A DNA stretch of 50,849 nucleotides from Helicobacter cetorum (GTDB lineage: Bacteria; Campylobacterota; Campylobacteria; Campylobacterales; Helicobacteraceae), in the NCBI RefSeq assembly GCF_900198405.1, contig NZ_FZMR01000016.1, positions 1 through 50,849 of the forward strand. The letters are read 5' to 3'. Positions 7,615 to 18,332 of the stretch are shown here, piece after piece (position 1 is the stretch's first letter; each line of letters begins with the position of its first letter). A program made the translations under genes and the position numbers. The notes under the pieces are model-generated. The model did no database searches. It was not told the DNA's origin and worked only from the letters and a program-made list of their open reading frames with translations.

Positions 7615-8355
7615 TTAATAATGGATTTTAGAGCGGATAGAGACGCTGTTTTTTTCATAGATCTCTAGCTGTGGCTTTTGGATTTTATTGTCTATTTCTT
7701 GCATGAGCTTGTTAAAGGTGTTATTCATTAAGGCGTGGGTCTTATCATTGAGATTGCTTTTGCCTTTCATAAAGTAGCTCATCCAGCTTAGCGTGCCATT
7801 GAAAGATTGGTGCTTGTAGGCATAAGTTTCTTTGTTTAGCTCGCCTGCTTTAATGCTAAAGGTGTTTAAGGTAGTGTTGCTTAAAGGCTCTAAAAAGGTT
7901 ATGTTTACCACACCTACTACAGACATCTTACCTTCTTCAGTTCTTAAGCCAATAGAGCCAATGAAACTTAGCTTTGCACCACCGCTATCTTCATAAGAAA
8001 TGCTTTTAGCAATGTCTAATTCGCCATTAAGCGTGATTTCAAAAGCACTATTTTGTTTTTGCTCATAGCTTAGATCTTCTTGCTTACTCACTTCTACAAT
8101 GTCATAGCCTTGATTTTGCAACAAATGCTTGATGTTTTCTTTTAATTTAGCGCTAAAATCCTTGCTCTCTTTTTCATCGCCTTTGAACTGCACGCTGTTT
8201 AAAAGCAACACGCTTTTATGTTTGGATACCTCTTGCTTAGTGGTGCTTTTATAAGTGAAGTTAGTAGGGACATTATGGCTGACTTCTATCTTAGGAGCAC
8301 ACGCTACAAAAACCAAACTAATAAAAACAGAACCCACTATGCCAATTTTTTTCAC
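7615..8355 (-). CDS. HpaA-family lipoprotein (neuraminyllactose-binding haemagglutinin paralogue)
   Basis: A secreted lipoprotein of about 246 aa. A basic N-terminus (KKIGIVGSVFISLVFVAC) is followed directly by a lipobox ending in Cys near residue 20. The mature part shows HpaA features as I recall them: SVLLLNSVQF, ENIKHLLQNQGYDIVEVS, DLSYEQKQ, ITLNGEL, VNITFLEPLSNTTLNTFSI, and the C-terminal NKLMQEIDNKIQKPQLEIYEK. HpaA and its paralogues are surface or flagellar-sheath lipoproteins specific to Helicobacter. The first GTG (8361) overlaps the AAGGAG ribosome site (8366-8361), so I chose GTG 8355, five bases after it. This looks like a paralogue, not hpaA itself. Confidence 0.8.
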   Translation of the reverse strand: MKKIGIVGSVFISLVFVACAPKIEVSHNVPTNFTYKSTTKQEVSKHKSVLLLNSVQFKGDEKESKDFSAKLKENIKHLLQNQGYDIVEVSKQEDLSYEQKQNSAFEITLNGELDIAKSISYEDSGGAKLSFIGSIGLRTEEGKMSVVGVVNITFLEPLSNTTLNTFSIKAGELNKETYAYKHQSFNGTLSWMSYFMKGKSNLNDKTHALMNNTFNKLMQEIDNKIQKPQLEIYEKNSVSIRSKIHY

Positions 8356-8387
8356 AAACACTCCTTAAATAAAAAACTTTGCACAGC

Positions 8388-8439
8388 ATTTTATATTAAA
8401 AGAACTAATTAAATCCTAATAAGTCTTATAAAATAAGAC
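8388..8439 (-). promoter_or_regulatory. Promoter region of the HpaA-like gene with an inverted repeat
   Basis: On the minus strand TATAAAAT (8395-8388) is a candidate -10 box about 30 bases before the start. A perfect 7-bp inverted repeat, GTCTTAT-AAA-ATAAGAC (8423-8439), lies just upstream, where a regulator could bind. It does not match the Fur or NikR sites I know. Operator function is a guess. Confidence 0.35.
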
Positions 8440-8518
8440 CAAAAGTTGTAACATGGTTTTTTATTTTGCTATGAATATTAGATAGCATGTTTTAAAAGCA
8501 TGCGTTCTAAAAGGTTTT

Positions 8519-10333
8519 TTAATCAATCTTTAATATCGCTAAAAACGCCTCTTGAGGGAGTTCTACCTTACCAATAGCTTTCATGCGTTTCTTGCCTTCT
8601 TTTTGCTTTTCTAAGAGTTTTCTTTTTCGTGTAATATCGCCCCCATAGCACTTAGCTGTTACATTCTTACCGACTGATTTTACAGTCTCTCTTGCGATAA
8701 CTTTATTACCTACACTTGCTTGAATAGCGACTTCAAAAAGCTGGCGTGGGATGAGCTCTTTCATCGCTTCTACTAAAGCACGCCCCTTTTCATACGCCTT
8801 GTTTTTATCTACTATAATAGAAAGTGCATCTACAATATCGCCCGCTACTCTCACATCAAGCTTGACTAAATTACCTTCTCTATTTTCTATAGGCTCATAA
8901 TCAAAGCTCGCATAGCCTTTGGTACAAGATTTGAGCTTGTCATAAAAATCCATAACAATTTCATTGCTAGGCAAGCAATAGGTGAGCATGACACGAGACT
9001 GGTTTAAATATTCCATTTTTTCTTGAATGCCACGCTTATTATTTAATAAATGCATTAAATTACCCAAAAACTCGCTAGGGGTAATAATAGTCGCTCTAAC
9101 ATATGGCTCTTTGATACAAGCAATATTGTTTTCAGGGGGTAATTCGCTAGGGTTTTGGACATATTTAATACTGCCATCTGTTAAATACACTTTATACACC
9201 ACAGTGGGAGCGGTAGCGATTAAGTTAAGGCTAAATTCTCTCTCTAATCTCTCTTTAATCACTTCCATATGCAATAAGCCTAAAAACCCTACCCTAAAGC
9301 CAAAGCCTAGTGCAACTGAGCTTTCAGGCTCAAAATTCAAAGCACAATCATTGAGCTGGAGTTTGAGTAACGCTTCTCTCAAATCTTCAAATCTATCGGT
9401 TTCTATAGGATAAAGCCCTGCAAAGACAAAGGGTTTAGCCGGCATAAAGCCTTCAACGGGCTCAGTAGTGGGTGTTTTAGCGTCTGTTAAAGTATCACCC
9501 ACCGCAATATCAGTAACACTCTTTAGCCCTAAACTTACAATGCCAATTTCCCCACACTCTAAACTCTTAGTAGGGATTTTCTTCAAAGGGTTTGGGTAGT
9601 AAAGCCCTAAAACGCCGTGTTTTTTACCCGTTCCCATCACTAAAATTTCTTGCTCTGTGCTGATATTTCCATCTATAACACGCACAAGGGCTAATGCCCC
9701 TAAATAATTATCAAACCATGAATCATAAATGAGTGCTTTTAAAGGGGCATTAGGGTTTCCACTAGGAGCAGGAATGGTAGTGATAATTTTTTCTAATAAG
9801 TCCTTAATGCCAAGTCTAGTTTTAGCGCTCACTTCATTAGCACTAGAGCAATCAATGCCAATCGTGTCTTCAATATCCTGTTTGACCTCTAAAACATTGG
9901 CATTAGGTAAATCAATCTTATTTATCACGGGTAAAATTTCTAAATCATTATCTAAAGCGATATAGACATTGGCAATGGTCTGAGCTTCTACGCCTTGAGT
10001 GGCATCCACGACTAATAGCACCCCTTCGCATGAACACAAAGAGCGAGACACTTCATAGCTAAAATCCACATGCCCTGGGGTGTCAATGAGATTTAATACA
10101 TAATCTTCTCCATTAAGCGTGTAATTCAAGCGCACGCTTTGAGCCTTTATGGTAATACCCCTTTCTTTTTCAATATCCATAGTATCCATAACTTGACTAG
10201 TCATTTCTCTGTTACTAATAGCATTACACTCACTAATTAAGCAATCCGCTAAGGTGCTTTTACCATGGTCAATATGAGCGATTATAGAAAAGTTGCGGAT
10301 ATTTTTCATAGGGATTTTTGGGGTTTGTTTCAT
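8519..10333 (-). CDS. lepA: Elongation factor 4 (LepA) GTPase
   Basis: A ribosome back-translocase/assembly GTPase of normal length (604 aa, or 596 from the inner start). The G domain has [12 protein letters not shown] (G1), the ERGITIKAQ switch region, [16 protein letters not shown] (G3) and NKIDLPNA (G4). The LepA-specific C-terminal domain ends in [16 protein letters not shown] with the [19 protein letters not shown] signature. ATG 10333 overlaps the dxs stop (ATGA), suggesting translational coupling. The family usually starts at [14 protein letters not shown], which corresponds to ATG 10309. It is the last gene of the fliF-fliG-fliH-dxs-lepA run. Confidence 0.96.
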   Translation of the reverse strand: MKQTPKIPMKNIRNFSIIAHIDHGKSTLADCLISECNAISNREMTSQVMDTMDIEKERGITIKAQSVRLNYTLNGEDYVLNLIDTPGHVDFSYEVSRSLCSCEGVLLVVDATQGVEAQTIANVYIALDNDLEILPVINKIDLPNANVLEVKQDIEDTIGIDCSSANEVSAKTRLGIKDLLEKIITTIPAPSGNPNAPLKALIYDSWFDNYLGALALVRVIDGNISTEQEILVMGTGKKHGVLGLYYPNPLKKIPTKSLECGEIGIVSLGLKSVTDIAVGDTLTDAKTPTTEPVEGFMPAKPFVFAGLYPIETDRFEDLREALLKLQLNDCALNFEPESSVALGFGFRVGFLGLLHMEVIKERLEREFSLNLIATAPTVVYKVYLTDGSIKYVQNPSELPPENNIACIKEPYVRATIITPSEFLGNLMHLLNNKRGIQEKMEYLNQSRVMLTYCLPSNEIVMDFYDKLKSCTKGYASFDYEPIENREGNLVKLDVRVAGDIVDALSIIVDKNKAYEKGRALVEAMKELIPRQLFEVAIQASVGNKVIARETVKSVGKNVTAKCYGGDITRKRKLLEKQKEGKKRMKAIGKVELPQEAFLAILKID

Positions 10334-12195
10334 TCTATGTGTCCTAAATCTTTTAAAATAGCGTTAGTTAAACTCTCTGTGTCTAAGCCTAAGGATTTTT
10401 CTACTAAGGCGGTGTTTCCATGCATGACAAATTCATCAGTGATTTCAAAGCTTTTGATAGGTTTTAAAATATTTTGTTCGCTTAAAGCTTCTAAAATCGC
10501 ACTAGCCACTCCGCTAAGCTTGTAATTATCGCTAAAAATATAAAGCTTTTTATAGGGGGCAATAATTGAATTTAAATTTTTATCTAAGGGCTTAAGAAAT
10601 CTTAAATCTAACAGAGCGCATTCTATGTTTTTCTCTTTTAAAGCAAGTTGGACTAAATGCGCTCTTCCTACGCCATTACCATAGCCTATGAGTAAAATTT
10701 CGCCTTCTTTTTTTAACAATTCACTTTGTCCTAAAACGAATTCACTAGGCTTAAAAACATTGTCTTTTAACACAAATGCTCCCCTTGGATAGCGGAACGC
10801 ACAAGGGCTTGTTTGATAATCGTTCGCAAAAAGAACGGCGTTTTTTAAAGTTTCATTATCTCGTGGAGCAAAAATAACCATATTAGGAATACAGCGCAAA
10901 TACGCTACATCTAAAAGCCCTTGGTGCGTTTCGCCATCTTCACCCACAATACCTGCTCTATCAATAGCGAGTTTAATGGGTAGGCTAGAAATACAAGCAT
11001 CATGGACAATTTGGTCATAAGCTCGTTGTAAAAAAGTGGAATAGATACTTACAAAAGGCTTAAACCCTTCTTTAGCCATAGCAGCACTAGAAGTTAGGGC
11101 ATGTTGTTCAGCAATAGCCACATCAAAAAAGCGTGAAGGATAAGCATTGATGAGTTTATCTAAGCCTGTACCACTAGGCATAGCAGCAGTTACGCCTACG
11201 ATTTTTTCATCTCTTTTAGCTAATTCTAAAAGGGTGTTAGAATACACTTCAGTGGGCGATAAAACCGCACTCTTAGATTTTTTAGACAAACCGGTATTTA
11301 AATCAAAAGGCCCTACGCCATGCCATTTTTCGTATTTCCCCTCAGCCTTTTCATAGCCCTTACCCTTTAGGGTTTGTGCATGGATTAACACAGGCTCTTT
11401 AAGCTCTTTGGCTAATTTTAAGGTTTCAATAATAGCGTTTAAATCATGCCCATTGATAGGCCCTATATAATTGATGCCCAATTCTTCAAAAAACACGCCC
11501 GGCGTTATAAGCTTAAAAGATTCTTCAAAACGGCTCGCTAAGTAATTCACACTCTCAGGTAAGGTGTTTAAAATTTTTTTAACTTTAGAGCGAAAGGATT
11601 GATAAAAAGGACCTTTCATAAGTTGGCTAAGGGCTTTTGATAAGGCTCCAATAGGTGTGCTAATACTCATCTCATTATCATTAAGAATGATTATCATAGG
11701 GTATTTTCTATCGCCTAGTTCATTTAGGGCTTCATAAAAAAGTCCTGCACTAATACTTCCATCGCCTAGCAAAGCTATAGGAATACCACTTTCTTGTTTT
11801 AAATGAAAGGCTTTAGCCACTCCCACACCAAGAGAAACAGAAGTAGAGCTATGCCCAGCAATAAAGTAATCGCACTCACTCTCACTAGGCTTAGTAAAAC
11901 CGCTTAAGCCTTGAAATTGTCTCAAGGTGCTAAATTCTTCAAAACGCCCAGTTAAAAGCTTGTGAGCATAAGCTTGATGAGAAGTGTCAAAAATAAAGGG
12001 GTTTTTTTTGCAATCAAATAAGGCATGCATGCCTACAATAAGCTCTACTGCCCCCAAAGATGAGCTTAAATGCCCCCCATTTTTACTTACCACTTCTAAA
12101 ATACGCTCTCGTAATTTTGCACACACTTCTTGCAAATTTTTAATATCATCAGGGTTTAAATCAAAAGTTTGTTTTAAAATTTGTTCTTCAGCCAA
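10330..12195 (-). CDS. dxs: 1-deoxy-D-xylulose-5-phosphate synthase
   Basis: A thiamine-diphosphate enzyme that condenses pyruvate and glyceraldehyde-3-phosphate in the first step of the MEP isoprenoid pathway, in the cytosol. The 621-aa length is typical. The TPP-binding motif [15 protein letters not shown] ... NDNEMSIS is present, as are the transketolase central motif [18 protein letters not shown] and the catalytic [12 protein letters not shown] region. TTG 12195 follows AAGG at a good distance. It overlaps lepA by four bases and follows fliH by two bases, so it is probably co-transcribed with the flagellar genes. Confidence 0.96.
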   Translation of the reverse strand: MAEEQILKQTFDLNPDDIKNLQEVCAKLRERILEVVSKNGGHLSSSLGAVELIVGMHALFDCKKNPFIFDTSHQAYAHKLLTGRFEEFSTLRQFQGLSGFTKPSESECDYFIAGHSSTSVSLGVGVAKAFHLKQESGIPIALLGDGSISAGLFYEALNELGDRKYPMIIILNDNEMSISTPIGALSKALSQLMKGPFYQSFRSKVKKILNTLPESVNYLASRFEESFKLITPGVFFEELGINYIGPINGHDLNAIIETLKLAKELKEPVLIHAQTLKGKGYEKAEGKYEKWHGVGPFDLNTGLSKKSKSAVLSPTEVYSNTLLELAKRDEKIVGVTAAMPSGTGLDKLINAYPSRFFDVAIAEQHALTSSAAMAKEGFKPFVSIYSTFLQRAYDQIVHDACISSLPIKLAIDRAGIVGEDGETHQGLLDVAYLRCIPNMVIFAPRDNETLKNAVLFANDYQTSPCAFRYPRGAFVLKDNVFKPSEFVLGQSELLKKEGEILLIGYGNGVGRAHLVQLALKEKNIECALLDLRFLKPLDKNLNSIIAPYKKLYIFSDNYKLSGVASAILEALSEQNILKPIKSFEITDEFVMHGNTALVEKSLGLDTESLTNAILKDLGHIE

Positions 12196-12197
12196 AG

Positions 12198-12971
12198 CTA
12201 TACCTTAAAATTATCCAAAACGCTTTCTTTGAGCGTTCTATAACGCTCCATTAAATTCCCATCAATGCTTCCATTAGAGCTACTAATCACAACGCCCCCC
12301 TTAGAAATAGCGTCATTGCTCTCTAGCTTGATTTTTGAAGTATTTTGCAAATGCTCGTTTAAAAAGGGATAGTCTAGGGGGTTAACCTTTAGATGAATAT
12401 CTGTTGCATCTAAAACATTCTTTAATAACTCTTCAGCTAGAGCTAGGGCTACTTTTTGGCTATTATCTTCTACTTCTTTTACTATCACTTCTTTAGCAAT
12501 ATCTATTGCAATCGCACTCAATTCTTTTTCTAAAGCCATCAAATGTTCTTCAGAGCTTTTCATTTTTTCATGCAACGAAGTAATAGCGTGTAAGAGTTGG
12601 TTTTTTTCATCATTGACGCTATTAACTAGCTCGTTGCGTGCTTTTTCTTCGCCTTCTTTAAAGCCGATTTTATAGCCATCATTTTTAGCGTTTTCAATCA
12701 AGGATTTACTCTCTTCTTGAGCTTTCTCAAATTGCATTTGTAATTTGACTAAATGACTTGATAATTCATCGGTTTTTTTTAGCAAGCATTCTATTAAATC
12801 GTTTTCCATTAATTTTTGTTCTACATTTTCTTTAGGAACAGACAAATCTTGAGTAGAGTTGGTCTGCTGTGTGGCATTTGGACTGAAATTTGCCATACTC
12901 TTAAATTCATATCTTTGAATATCATGCTTATTCAAATTGTCTTTTTGAATTAAATTTTCTTGACTATTCAA
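12198..12971 (-). CDS. fliH: Flagellar assembly protein FliH
   Basis: 257 aa. The N-terminal third is low-complexity and polar. The middle is a long coiled coil (LVKLQMQFEKAQEESKSL ... GYKIGFKEGEEKARNEL) with the GxxxG-type repeats seen in FliH. The C-terminal domain (VIVKEVEDNSQKVALALAEE ... LKVNPLDYPFLNEHL) resembles type III secretion stator proteins. FliH binds and regulates the export ATPase FliI at the flagellar base. The TTG start (12971) overlaps the fliG stop by eight bases, so translation is likely coupled. N-terminal sequence is poorly conserved in the family, so the start is less certain. Confidence 0.9.
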   Translation of the reverse strand: MNSQENLIQKDNLNKHDIQRYEFKSMANFSPNATQQTNSTQDLSVPKENVEQKLMENDLIECLLKKTDELSSHLVKLQMQFEKAQEESKSLIENAKNDGYKIGFKEGEEKARNELVNSVNDEKNQLLHAITSLHEKMKSSEEHLMALEKELSAIAIDIAKEVIVKEVEDNSQKVALALAEELLKNVLDATDIHLKVNPLDYPFLNEHLQNTSKIKLESNDAISKGGVVISSSNGSIDGNLMERYRTLKESVLDNFKV

Positions 12972-13995
12972 TTACATCGCCCTCCTCACTCGTTTGAATA
13001 ATGCCTTTTTCTTGTAAGTTCTGCACGATTTCAATAATTTTTCGTTGAGCCACATCTACATCTTTGATTTTGACTGCCCCTAAATACTGCATTTCTTCTA
13101 CAAACTGCTCACTAGCTCTGCTACTCATGTTGGCTAAGAATTTATCGCGCAATTCTTGGGTAGAAATTTTTAAAGCAAGAGACAAGTCTTTTTTATCTGC
13201 TACTTTTAAAATCTCTCTGATAGCAAAATTGTCTAATTTTACAATATCTTCAAAAGTAAACATCATTTCTTTAATGTCACTAGCTAATTTATTATCCACA
13301 TTTTCAATACGAGCTAGCGTGGTTTTAGCGCTCTTTTGTCCTAGGCGGTTAAAGATTTCAGCCACCGCTCTTAAGCCACCCACTTCAATTTTATAACTAG
13401 TGAGTGATTCTAGCTTGTTCTCTAAAACGGTGGAAACTCGCTTGACTACTTGGGGCGATATATCGCCTAAATTTGCCATTCTAATAGAAATTTCAGCTTT
13501 CATTTCATCAGGAAAATAGCTCAAAGTTTCAGCCGCATTAGTAGCTTCCATATGAGCTAAAATTAATGCAATGGTTTGAGGGTGTTCATTAATAATAAAA
13601 TCGGCTAATTGCTGAGGTTTGATTTTTCCTAAATAAGCGAAGTTTTTTTGAGATTGCAAACTTCTAGCGAGCTTATCCATAACCTTGCGCGCTTCTTCGC
13701 TCCCTAAAGTCCTAGTTAAAAGCTCTCTAGCGTATTCTAAGCCACCGGTATTGATATATTGGTTAGATTGAAAAATAGCAAAAAACTCTTCTAAAATTGC
13801 TGCACCAATTTGCTTGTCTGTGCCATTTAATTGCACGATTTGCTTAGAAATCTCTGTGATTGAATCAATGTCTAAATGCCTTAGAATTTCGCCGGTTGTT
13901 TCTTCGCCCACTTGAATAAGTAAGATAGCGATTTTTTCACTCATAGAGAGTTCGTCTAATTGAGCCTTTTGTTTAGGTGTGAGTTTAATTGCCAT
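12964..13995 (-). CDS. fliG: Flagellar motor switch protein FliG
   Basis: 343 aa, normal length. FliG forms the C-ring layer between the MS-ring protein FliF and FliM, and its C-terminal charged helix meets the stator. Conserved parts visible are LSMSEKIAILLIQVGEE at the N-terminus, the middle-domain EHPQTIALILAHM (EHPQ motif), and the C-terminal torque helix with KDLSLALKISTQELRDKFLANMS and R/E-rich residues. ATG 13995 lies two bases after the fliF stop. It sits in the fliF-fliG-fliH order typical of flagellar operons. Confidence 0.96.
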   Translation of the reverse strand: MAIKLTPKQKAQLDELSMSEKIAILLIQVGEETTGEILRHLDIDSITEISKQIVQLNGTDKQIGAAILEEFFAIFQSNQYINTGGLEYARELLTRTLGSEEARKVMDKLARSLQSQKNFAYLGKIKPQQLADFIINEHPQTIALILAHMEATNAAETLSYFPDEMKAEISIRMANLGDISPQVVKRVSTVLENKLESLTSYKIEVGGLRAVAEIFNRLGQKSAKTTLARIENVDNKLASDIKEMMFTFEDIVKLDNFAIREILKVADKKDLSLALKISTQELRDKFLANMSSRASEQFVEEMQYLGAVKIKDVDVAQRKIIEIVQNLQEKGIIQTSEEGDVIE

Positions 13996-13997
13996 TT

Positions 13998-15698
13998 TTA
14001 GCCTTTTGCTCCTTCAGAGCCTATTTCGTCCTTGATGAGTAGCTTAAATAGAGTAGCGATTTCATCAGGGCGTTCTTTAAGGGTGCCTTTAATTTTTTCT
14101 AACATGATTTCGTATCTTACTTCATCTTCGCTAAAGCCACCATTAAGCCCCAGCTGGTCTTCTACTTTCTTTCTTAAATCACCAAACTTATTTAACTCAT
14201 CTTCTTCTTCATCTTCTTCTTCAAACATAGATTTGACTTCTGTATCTTCATCAGGCACGACTTCAAGCATGCGTTCGCTGAATGGCACAATCACTTTTTT
14301 GTAGAATACAAACAGCACGATAGCCACAAGAATATATTTGATGAGTGGTGTGAAAGGGCCTAAGATTTTTTGGGCTTTATTGGCAATTTTTTCTGCTAAG
14401 GTAGCGTTATTGATAGTTGGCACATAGGGGTTAAACTCAAAGTTACTTACCGTTACATCATCGCCCCTAGTTTGGCTATAGCCAATGGCTTGTTTGACAA
14501 GGGCATTAATTTTTTTTAACGCCTCATCACTTAAGGGAACATACTCTAAAGAGGTTATATCATCTTTAGTAACACTTTTATACTTGCCATCAACAACTAC
14601 AGCGGCATTTAAACGCACTAAAGTTCCAAACTCGCCTTTAATCTCACTGATAGTTTTACCCACTTCATAATTCGTGGTGTTTTGAGATTTCTCGTATTTT
14701 TCTTGGTTTTTATTATCCTTTAGCCCTTGCACAGGACCAATATTACTCACCACTCCGGGAACGCCACCGACTTGTTTTTTAGGAGCTCCCTCTTTTTTTT
14801 CTTCTAAATTTTGCTCGCTCCTAACGACATTATTAGGGTCAAAAGTCTCTTTAGTGCTTTTCTTTTGGCTAAAATCAAATTCTGCATTAACCCTTGCTAC
14901 CACCTTATCCTTGCCTCCCACGATAGGGGAGAGAATATTCATGATTTTACTTTCTAAAATGTTTTCAAAGTTTTGTTTGTAGTGGAGTTGCTCTAGGGCT
15001 AGTTCTCTAGAATTATCTAAGCTATCGCCTTCGCCTAGTGGCTCGCCATTTTCATTCACAATCTTAACATTTTCTATCACAAGCTTTGGCACAGAGGCAG
15101 CAATCAAATTCTTAATGCCTAAGATTTGAGTGGGTAAAAGTTTCATGTTAGGTTTCATCTTAAGCATGACAGAGGCAGTTGGAGGCGTTTCTTTGGAGAC
15201 AAACACGCTATCTTTAGGCACAGCAATATGCACATTGGCTTTAGCGATAGGGTTTAAGCTTTCAATCGTGCGTGAGAGTTCGCCTTCAATCGCTCTAATA
15301 AGTTTGATATTTTGGTCAAAATCAGTCGCCCCAAAGTCTTTAGTGTCAAAAATTTCAAAACCTACTTTGCTTGTTCTTGGAATGCCTTGAGAGCTAAGGG
15401 CAATCCTTTCTTCATAGATTTTATCCTTAGGAATGAGAATGGTGTCATCTTTAGGGATTTTATAAGGGATTTGATTTTGCTGGAGATGTTGTAAAATTAA
15501 AGCGTTATCACTTGCATCCATTCCTTCAAAAAGCACGCCATAACCACTAGAATATTTTTTATCATGGGCAGGATAGACTAATAAAAAAACAATCAGTGCT
15601 ACACTCAACACACTAGCTGAAATAATGGCAATTTTTTGTTTTTTATTGAGTTTAGTAAATAGATTAATAAACTGCTGTAATAACGCCTTTAAGTCCAA
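13998..15698 (-). CDS. fliF: Flagellar MS-ring protein FliF
   Basis: 566 aa forming the inner-membrane MS ring. The N-terminal membrane segment (IAIISASVLSVALIVFLLVY, residues about 22-41), the periplasmic ring-building motifs (YSSGYGVLFEGMDASD, LSRTIESLNPIAKANVHIA) and the second membrane segment (PLIKYILVAIVLFVFYKKV) are in the expected order. The cytoplasmic tail has a very acidic FEEEDEEEDELNKFGDL stretch before the FliG-binding end. The start is TTG 15698 with AGAGGA nine bases upstream. First gene of the minus-strand flagellar run. Confidence 0.96.
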   Translation of the reverse strand: MDLKALLQQFINLFTKLNKKQKIAIISASVLSVALIVFLLVYPAHDKKYSSGYGVLFEGMDASDNALILQHLQQNQIPYKIPKDDTILIPKDKIYEERIALSSQGIPRTSKVGFEIFDTKDFGATDFDQNIKLIRAIEGELSRTIESLNPIAKANVHIAVPKDSVFVSKETPPTASVMLKMKPNMKLLPTQILGIKNLIAASVPKLVIENVKIVNENGEPLGEGDSLDNSRELALEQLHYKQNFENILESKIMNILSPIVGGKDKVVARVNAEFDFSQKKSTKETFDPNNVVRSEQNLEEKKEGAPKKQVGGVPGVVSNIGPVQGLKDNKNQEKYEKSQNTTNYEVGKTISEIKGEFGTLVRLNAAVVVDGKYKSVTKDDITSLEYVPLSDEALKKINALVKQAIGYSQTRGDDVTVSNFEFNPYVPTINNATLAEKIANKAQKILGPFTPLIKYILVAIVLFVFYKKVIVPFSERMLEVVPDEDTEVKSMFEEEDEEEDELNKFGDLRKKVEDQLGLNGGFSEDEVRYEIMLEKIKGTLKERPDEIATLFKLLIKDEIGSEGAKG

Positions 15699-15756
15699 CG
15701 CCTAATATCCTCTCCCAAAAACTAGATAACCAGCATATCTGTATGTATCAAAATGC

Positions 15757-16452
15757 TTAAAACTTTTTAAACACGCTCAAATAGGCTCCAACCAAAAAGC
15801 AAGCCCCTAACGCTCCTAAACAAAACCCCCCTAAAACATCACTAGGATAATGCACCCCCAAATAAATACGAGCTAATCCCATTAAAAGAATGAAAAAAAG
15901 CAAGGCGTATATGAGAGCGTTTCTAATCTTTTGATTAGAGATAAAATGGGGTAATAGCAAAATGATTAGTCCATAGAAAATGGCACTAGAAAGCGAATGC
16001 CCACTAGGAAAGCTAAAACCATGCGGATTTGAAAGCCACTCATTGGGGTTTGGTCTAGGGCGTGCGATGAGATGTTTTAAAAGTTTTAAAACCGCCTCAG
16101 TAATCACAACACTAAGCACAAACCACACCCCAAGCACTAAATTTTTACGATAGAGTGCTAAAAACCCTCCTACTAATAAGCTTAGGGGTAAAATAAGTTT
16201 TGAAGAGCCTAAAAAAGTCGCATGACGCACCACTTCAGCTAAAGTAGGATTGGAATCAAAGGGGTGTGAACGCACTAGGCTAAAAATCGCTTGGTCTAAA
16301 AAATCTGCATGACCAAAGAGAACCAAACAAGCAATTATTCCAAAAAGCAAACTAAAAATAGCACCCAAAACAAAGAGAGCTTTTACTTGGGCATATAAAG
16401 GTTTTTGTGGTTCTTTAGAGAGATTATTTTCTAGTGTTTTATCCGTTGGCAT
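15757..16452 (-). CDS. PAP2-family membrane phosphatase
   Basis: 231 aa with about six membrane segments. It carries the complete PAP2 active-site signature: KHLIARPRPN, FSFPSGHSLSSAIFYG and RIYLGVHYPSDVLGG (KxxxxxxRP, PSGH and SRxxxxxHxxxD types). Such enzymes dephosphorylate lipid phosphates, for example undecaprenyl pyrophosphate, phosphatidylglycerol phosphate or lipid A. Helicobacter uses relatives (LpxE, LpxF) to mask lipid A, but this gene's own substrate cannot be read from sequence. ATG 16452. It faces away from pyrG across a 253-bp AT-rich intergenic region that must hold both promoters. Confidence 0.9.
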   Translation of the reverse strand: MPTDKTLENNLSKEPQKPLYAQVKALFVLGAIFSLLFGIIACLVLFGHADFLDQAIFSLVRSHPFDSNPTLAEVVRHATFLGSSKLILPLSLLVGGFLALYRKNLVLGVWFVLSVVITEAVLKLLKHLIARPRPNPNEWLSNPHGFSFPSGHSLSSAIFYGLIILLLPHFISNQKIRNALIYALLFFILLMGLARIYLGVHYPSDVLGGFCLGALGACFLVGAYLSVFKKF

Positions 16453-16705
16453 GATTATTTAGCATTCCTTAAATTATTTAAGTGGCTTTAATTTCTTATT
16501 TTAAATTCAAAAAACATTTCTCAAAAATTTTAAAAAATAAAAGCCTTATATTTTAGTAGAAAAGAGCTGATAAGAAACTAAAAGATAAAATGTCTTATAG
16601 AGTCTTTTCATTAAAATACAATGAGATTTTATCGTTTTTCAAGGCTTTTTAACCCTTTTTAGACTACAATTTAGAATATAAAATCAAAAGGAACACGATA
16701 ACATT

Positions 16706-18322
16706 ATGGATAGAGCCAAATTTATATTCGTTACAGGGGGAGTATTAAGCTCTCTAGGAAAAGGGATTTCTTCCTCTTCAATTGCTACGCTTTTACAACA
16801 TTGCAACTACCAAGTTTCTATTTTAAAAATTGACCCTTATATTAATATTGACCCGGGCACGATGAGTCCCTTAGAGCATGGCGAAGTGTTTGTTACAAGT
16901 GATGGAGCTGAAACAGATTTAGACATAGGGCATTATGAACGCTTTTTGAATAAGAATTTAACGAGATTGAATAATTTCACTACCGGTCAGATTTTTTCAA
17001 GCGTGATAGAAAATGAGAGAAAAGGTAAATATCTAGGCAAGACTATTCAAATAGTCCCCCATGTAACCGATGAAATTAAAAGGCGCATTAAAAATGCAGC
17101 TAAGGGACTAGATTTTTTAATCGTTGAAGTGGGCGGAACCGTGGGCGATATGGAGGGTATGTTTTATTTAGAGGCTATTAGACAGCTTAAATTAGAGCTA
17201 GGAAGTGAAAAAGTGATTAATGTGCATGTAACCTTAATCCCCTATATCCAAACCACTAATGAATTAAAAACTAAGCCCACGCAACATTCAGTGCAAGAAT
17301 TACGCCGTCTTGGAGTAACGCCCCAAATTATCTTAGCCCGTTCGCCTAAGCCATTAGATAAAGAGTTGAAAAAGAAAATCGCTTTAAGTTGTGATGTAGA
17401 ACAAGACAGCGTGATTGTCGCTACTGATGCAAAAAGCATTTATGCATGCCCAATTCTTTTCTTGCAAGAAGGCATTCTTACGCCCATTGCTAGACGCTTT
17501 AATTTAAATAAACTACACCCTAAAATGGCGGCATGGAACACTCTAGTAGAAAAGATTATCGCTCCTAAACACAAAGTGAAAATCGGCTTTGTAGGCAAGT
17601 ATCTAAGTTTAAAAGAATCTTATAAATCTTTGATTGAGGCTTTAACGCATGCGGGGGCGCATTTGGATGCACATGTAGAGATTAAATGGCTAGATAGCGA
17701 GAATTTTAACGATGAAACTGACTTAGAAGGTGTTGATGCGATTTTAGTTCCCGGAGGCTTTGGAGAAAGGGGCATTGAAGGAAAAATGTGTGCGATAAAA
17801 AGAGCTAGGTTAGAAAAACTTCCTTTCTTAGGAATTTGTTTAGGCATGCAATTAGCCATTATTGAATTTTGTCATAATGTTTTGGGTTTAAAGGGGGCTA
17901 ATTCTACGGAGTTTGACAAAGATTGTGAGAATCCGGTAGTGTATTTAATTGAAGATTTTATTGACCAAAATAATCATAAGCAAGTGCGCACTTATAATTC
18001 GCCTTTAGGGGGGACTATGCGATTAGGCGAATATGAATGCAAGATTGCACCAAACAGTAAGCTAGAAAGCGCGTATAAAAAATCGTGCGTGAAAGAGCGC
18101 CACCGCCATAGATATGAGGTTAATCCTATTTATCGCAAGGAGTGGGAATCTCAGGGCTTAAAGGTTGTGGGTGTTGGGGCTAATGACTTGGTTGAGGCGG
18201 TTGAATTAAAAAACCATCCTTTCTTTGTGGGCGTGCAATTCCATCCGGAGTTTACTTCTAGGTTGCAAAGCCCTAATCCTATTATTTTAGATTTTATTAA
18301 GCATGCTCGTAATAAATCTTAA
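16706..18322 (+). CDS. pyrG: CTP synthase
   Basis: 538 aa, normal length. It makes CTP from UTP, ATP and glutamine. The N-terminal amidoligase domain starts [19 protein letters not shown]. The C-terminal class I glutamine amidotransferase has [12 protein letters not shown], the nucleophile Cys in FLGICLGMQ and the His-Glu pair in [11 protein letters not shown] 16706 follows AAAAGGAA at a slightly long spacing. It is followed closely by recJ and the RluA-family gene, probably one operon. Confidence 0.97.
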   Translation: MDRAKFIFVTGGVLSSLGKGISSSSIATLLQHCNYQVSILKIDPYINIDPGTMSPLEHGEVFVTSDGAETDLDIGHYERFLNKNLTRLNNFTTGQIFSSVIENERKGKYLGKTIQIVPHVTDEIKRRIKNAAKGLDFLIVEVGGTVGDMEGMFYLEAIRQLKLELGSEKVINVHVTLIPYIQTTNELKTKPTQHSVQELRRLGVTPQIILARSPKPLDKELKKKIALSCDVEQDSVIVATDAKSIYACPILFLQEGILTPIARRFNLNKLHPKMAAWNTLVEKIIAPKHKVKIGFVGKYLSLKESYKSLIEALTHAGAHLDAHVEIKWLDSENFNDETDLEGVDAILVPGGFGERGIEGKMCAIKRARLEKLPFLGICLGMQLAIIEFCHNVLGLKGANSTEFDKDCENPVVYLIEDFIDQNNHKQVRTYNSPLGGTMRLGEYECKIAPNSKLESAYKKSCVKERHRHRYEVNPIYRKEWESQGLKVVGVGANDLVEAVELKNHPFFVGVQFHPEFTSRLQSPNPIILDFIKHARNKS

Positions 18323-18332
18323 TCAATAAGAG

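Noticed and set aside
14170..14225. TTC-rich tandem repeat in fliF as a microsatellite switch
   Set aside because: It encodes the acidic EEEDEEEDE stretch, is imperfect and in units of three, so length change would not shift frame.
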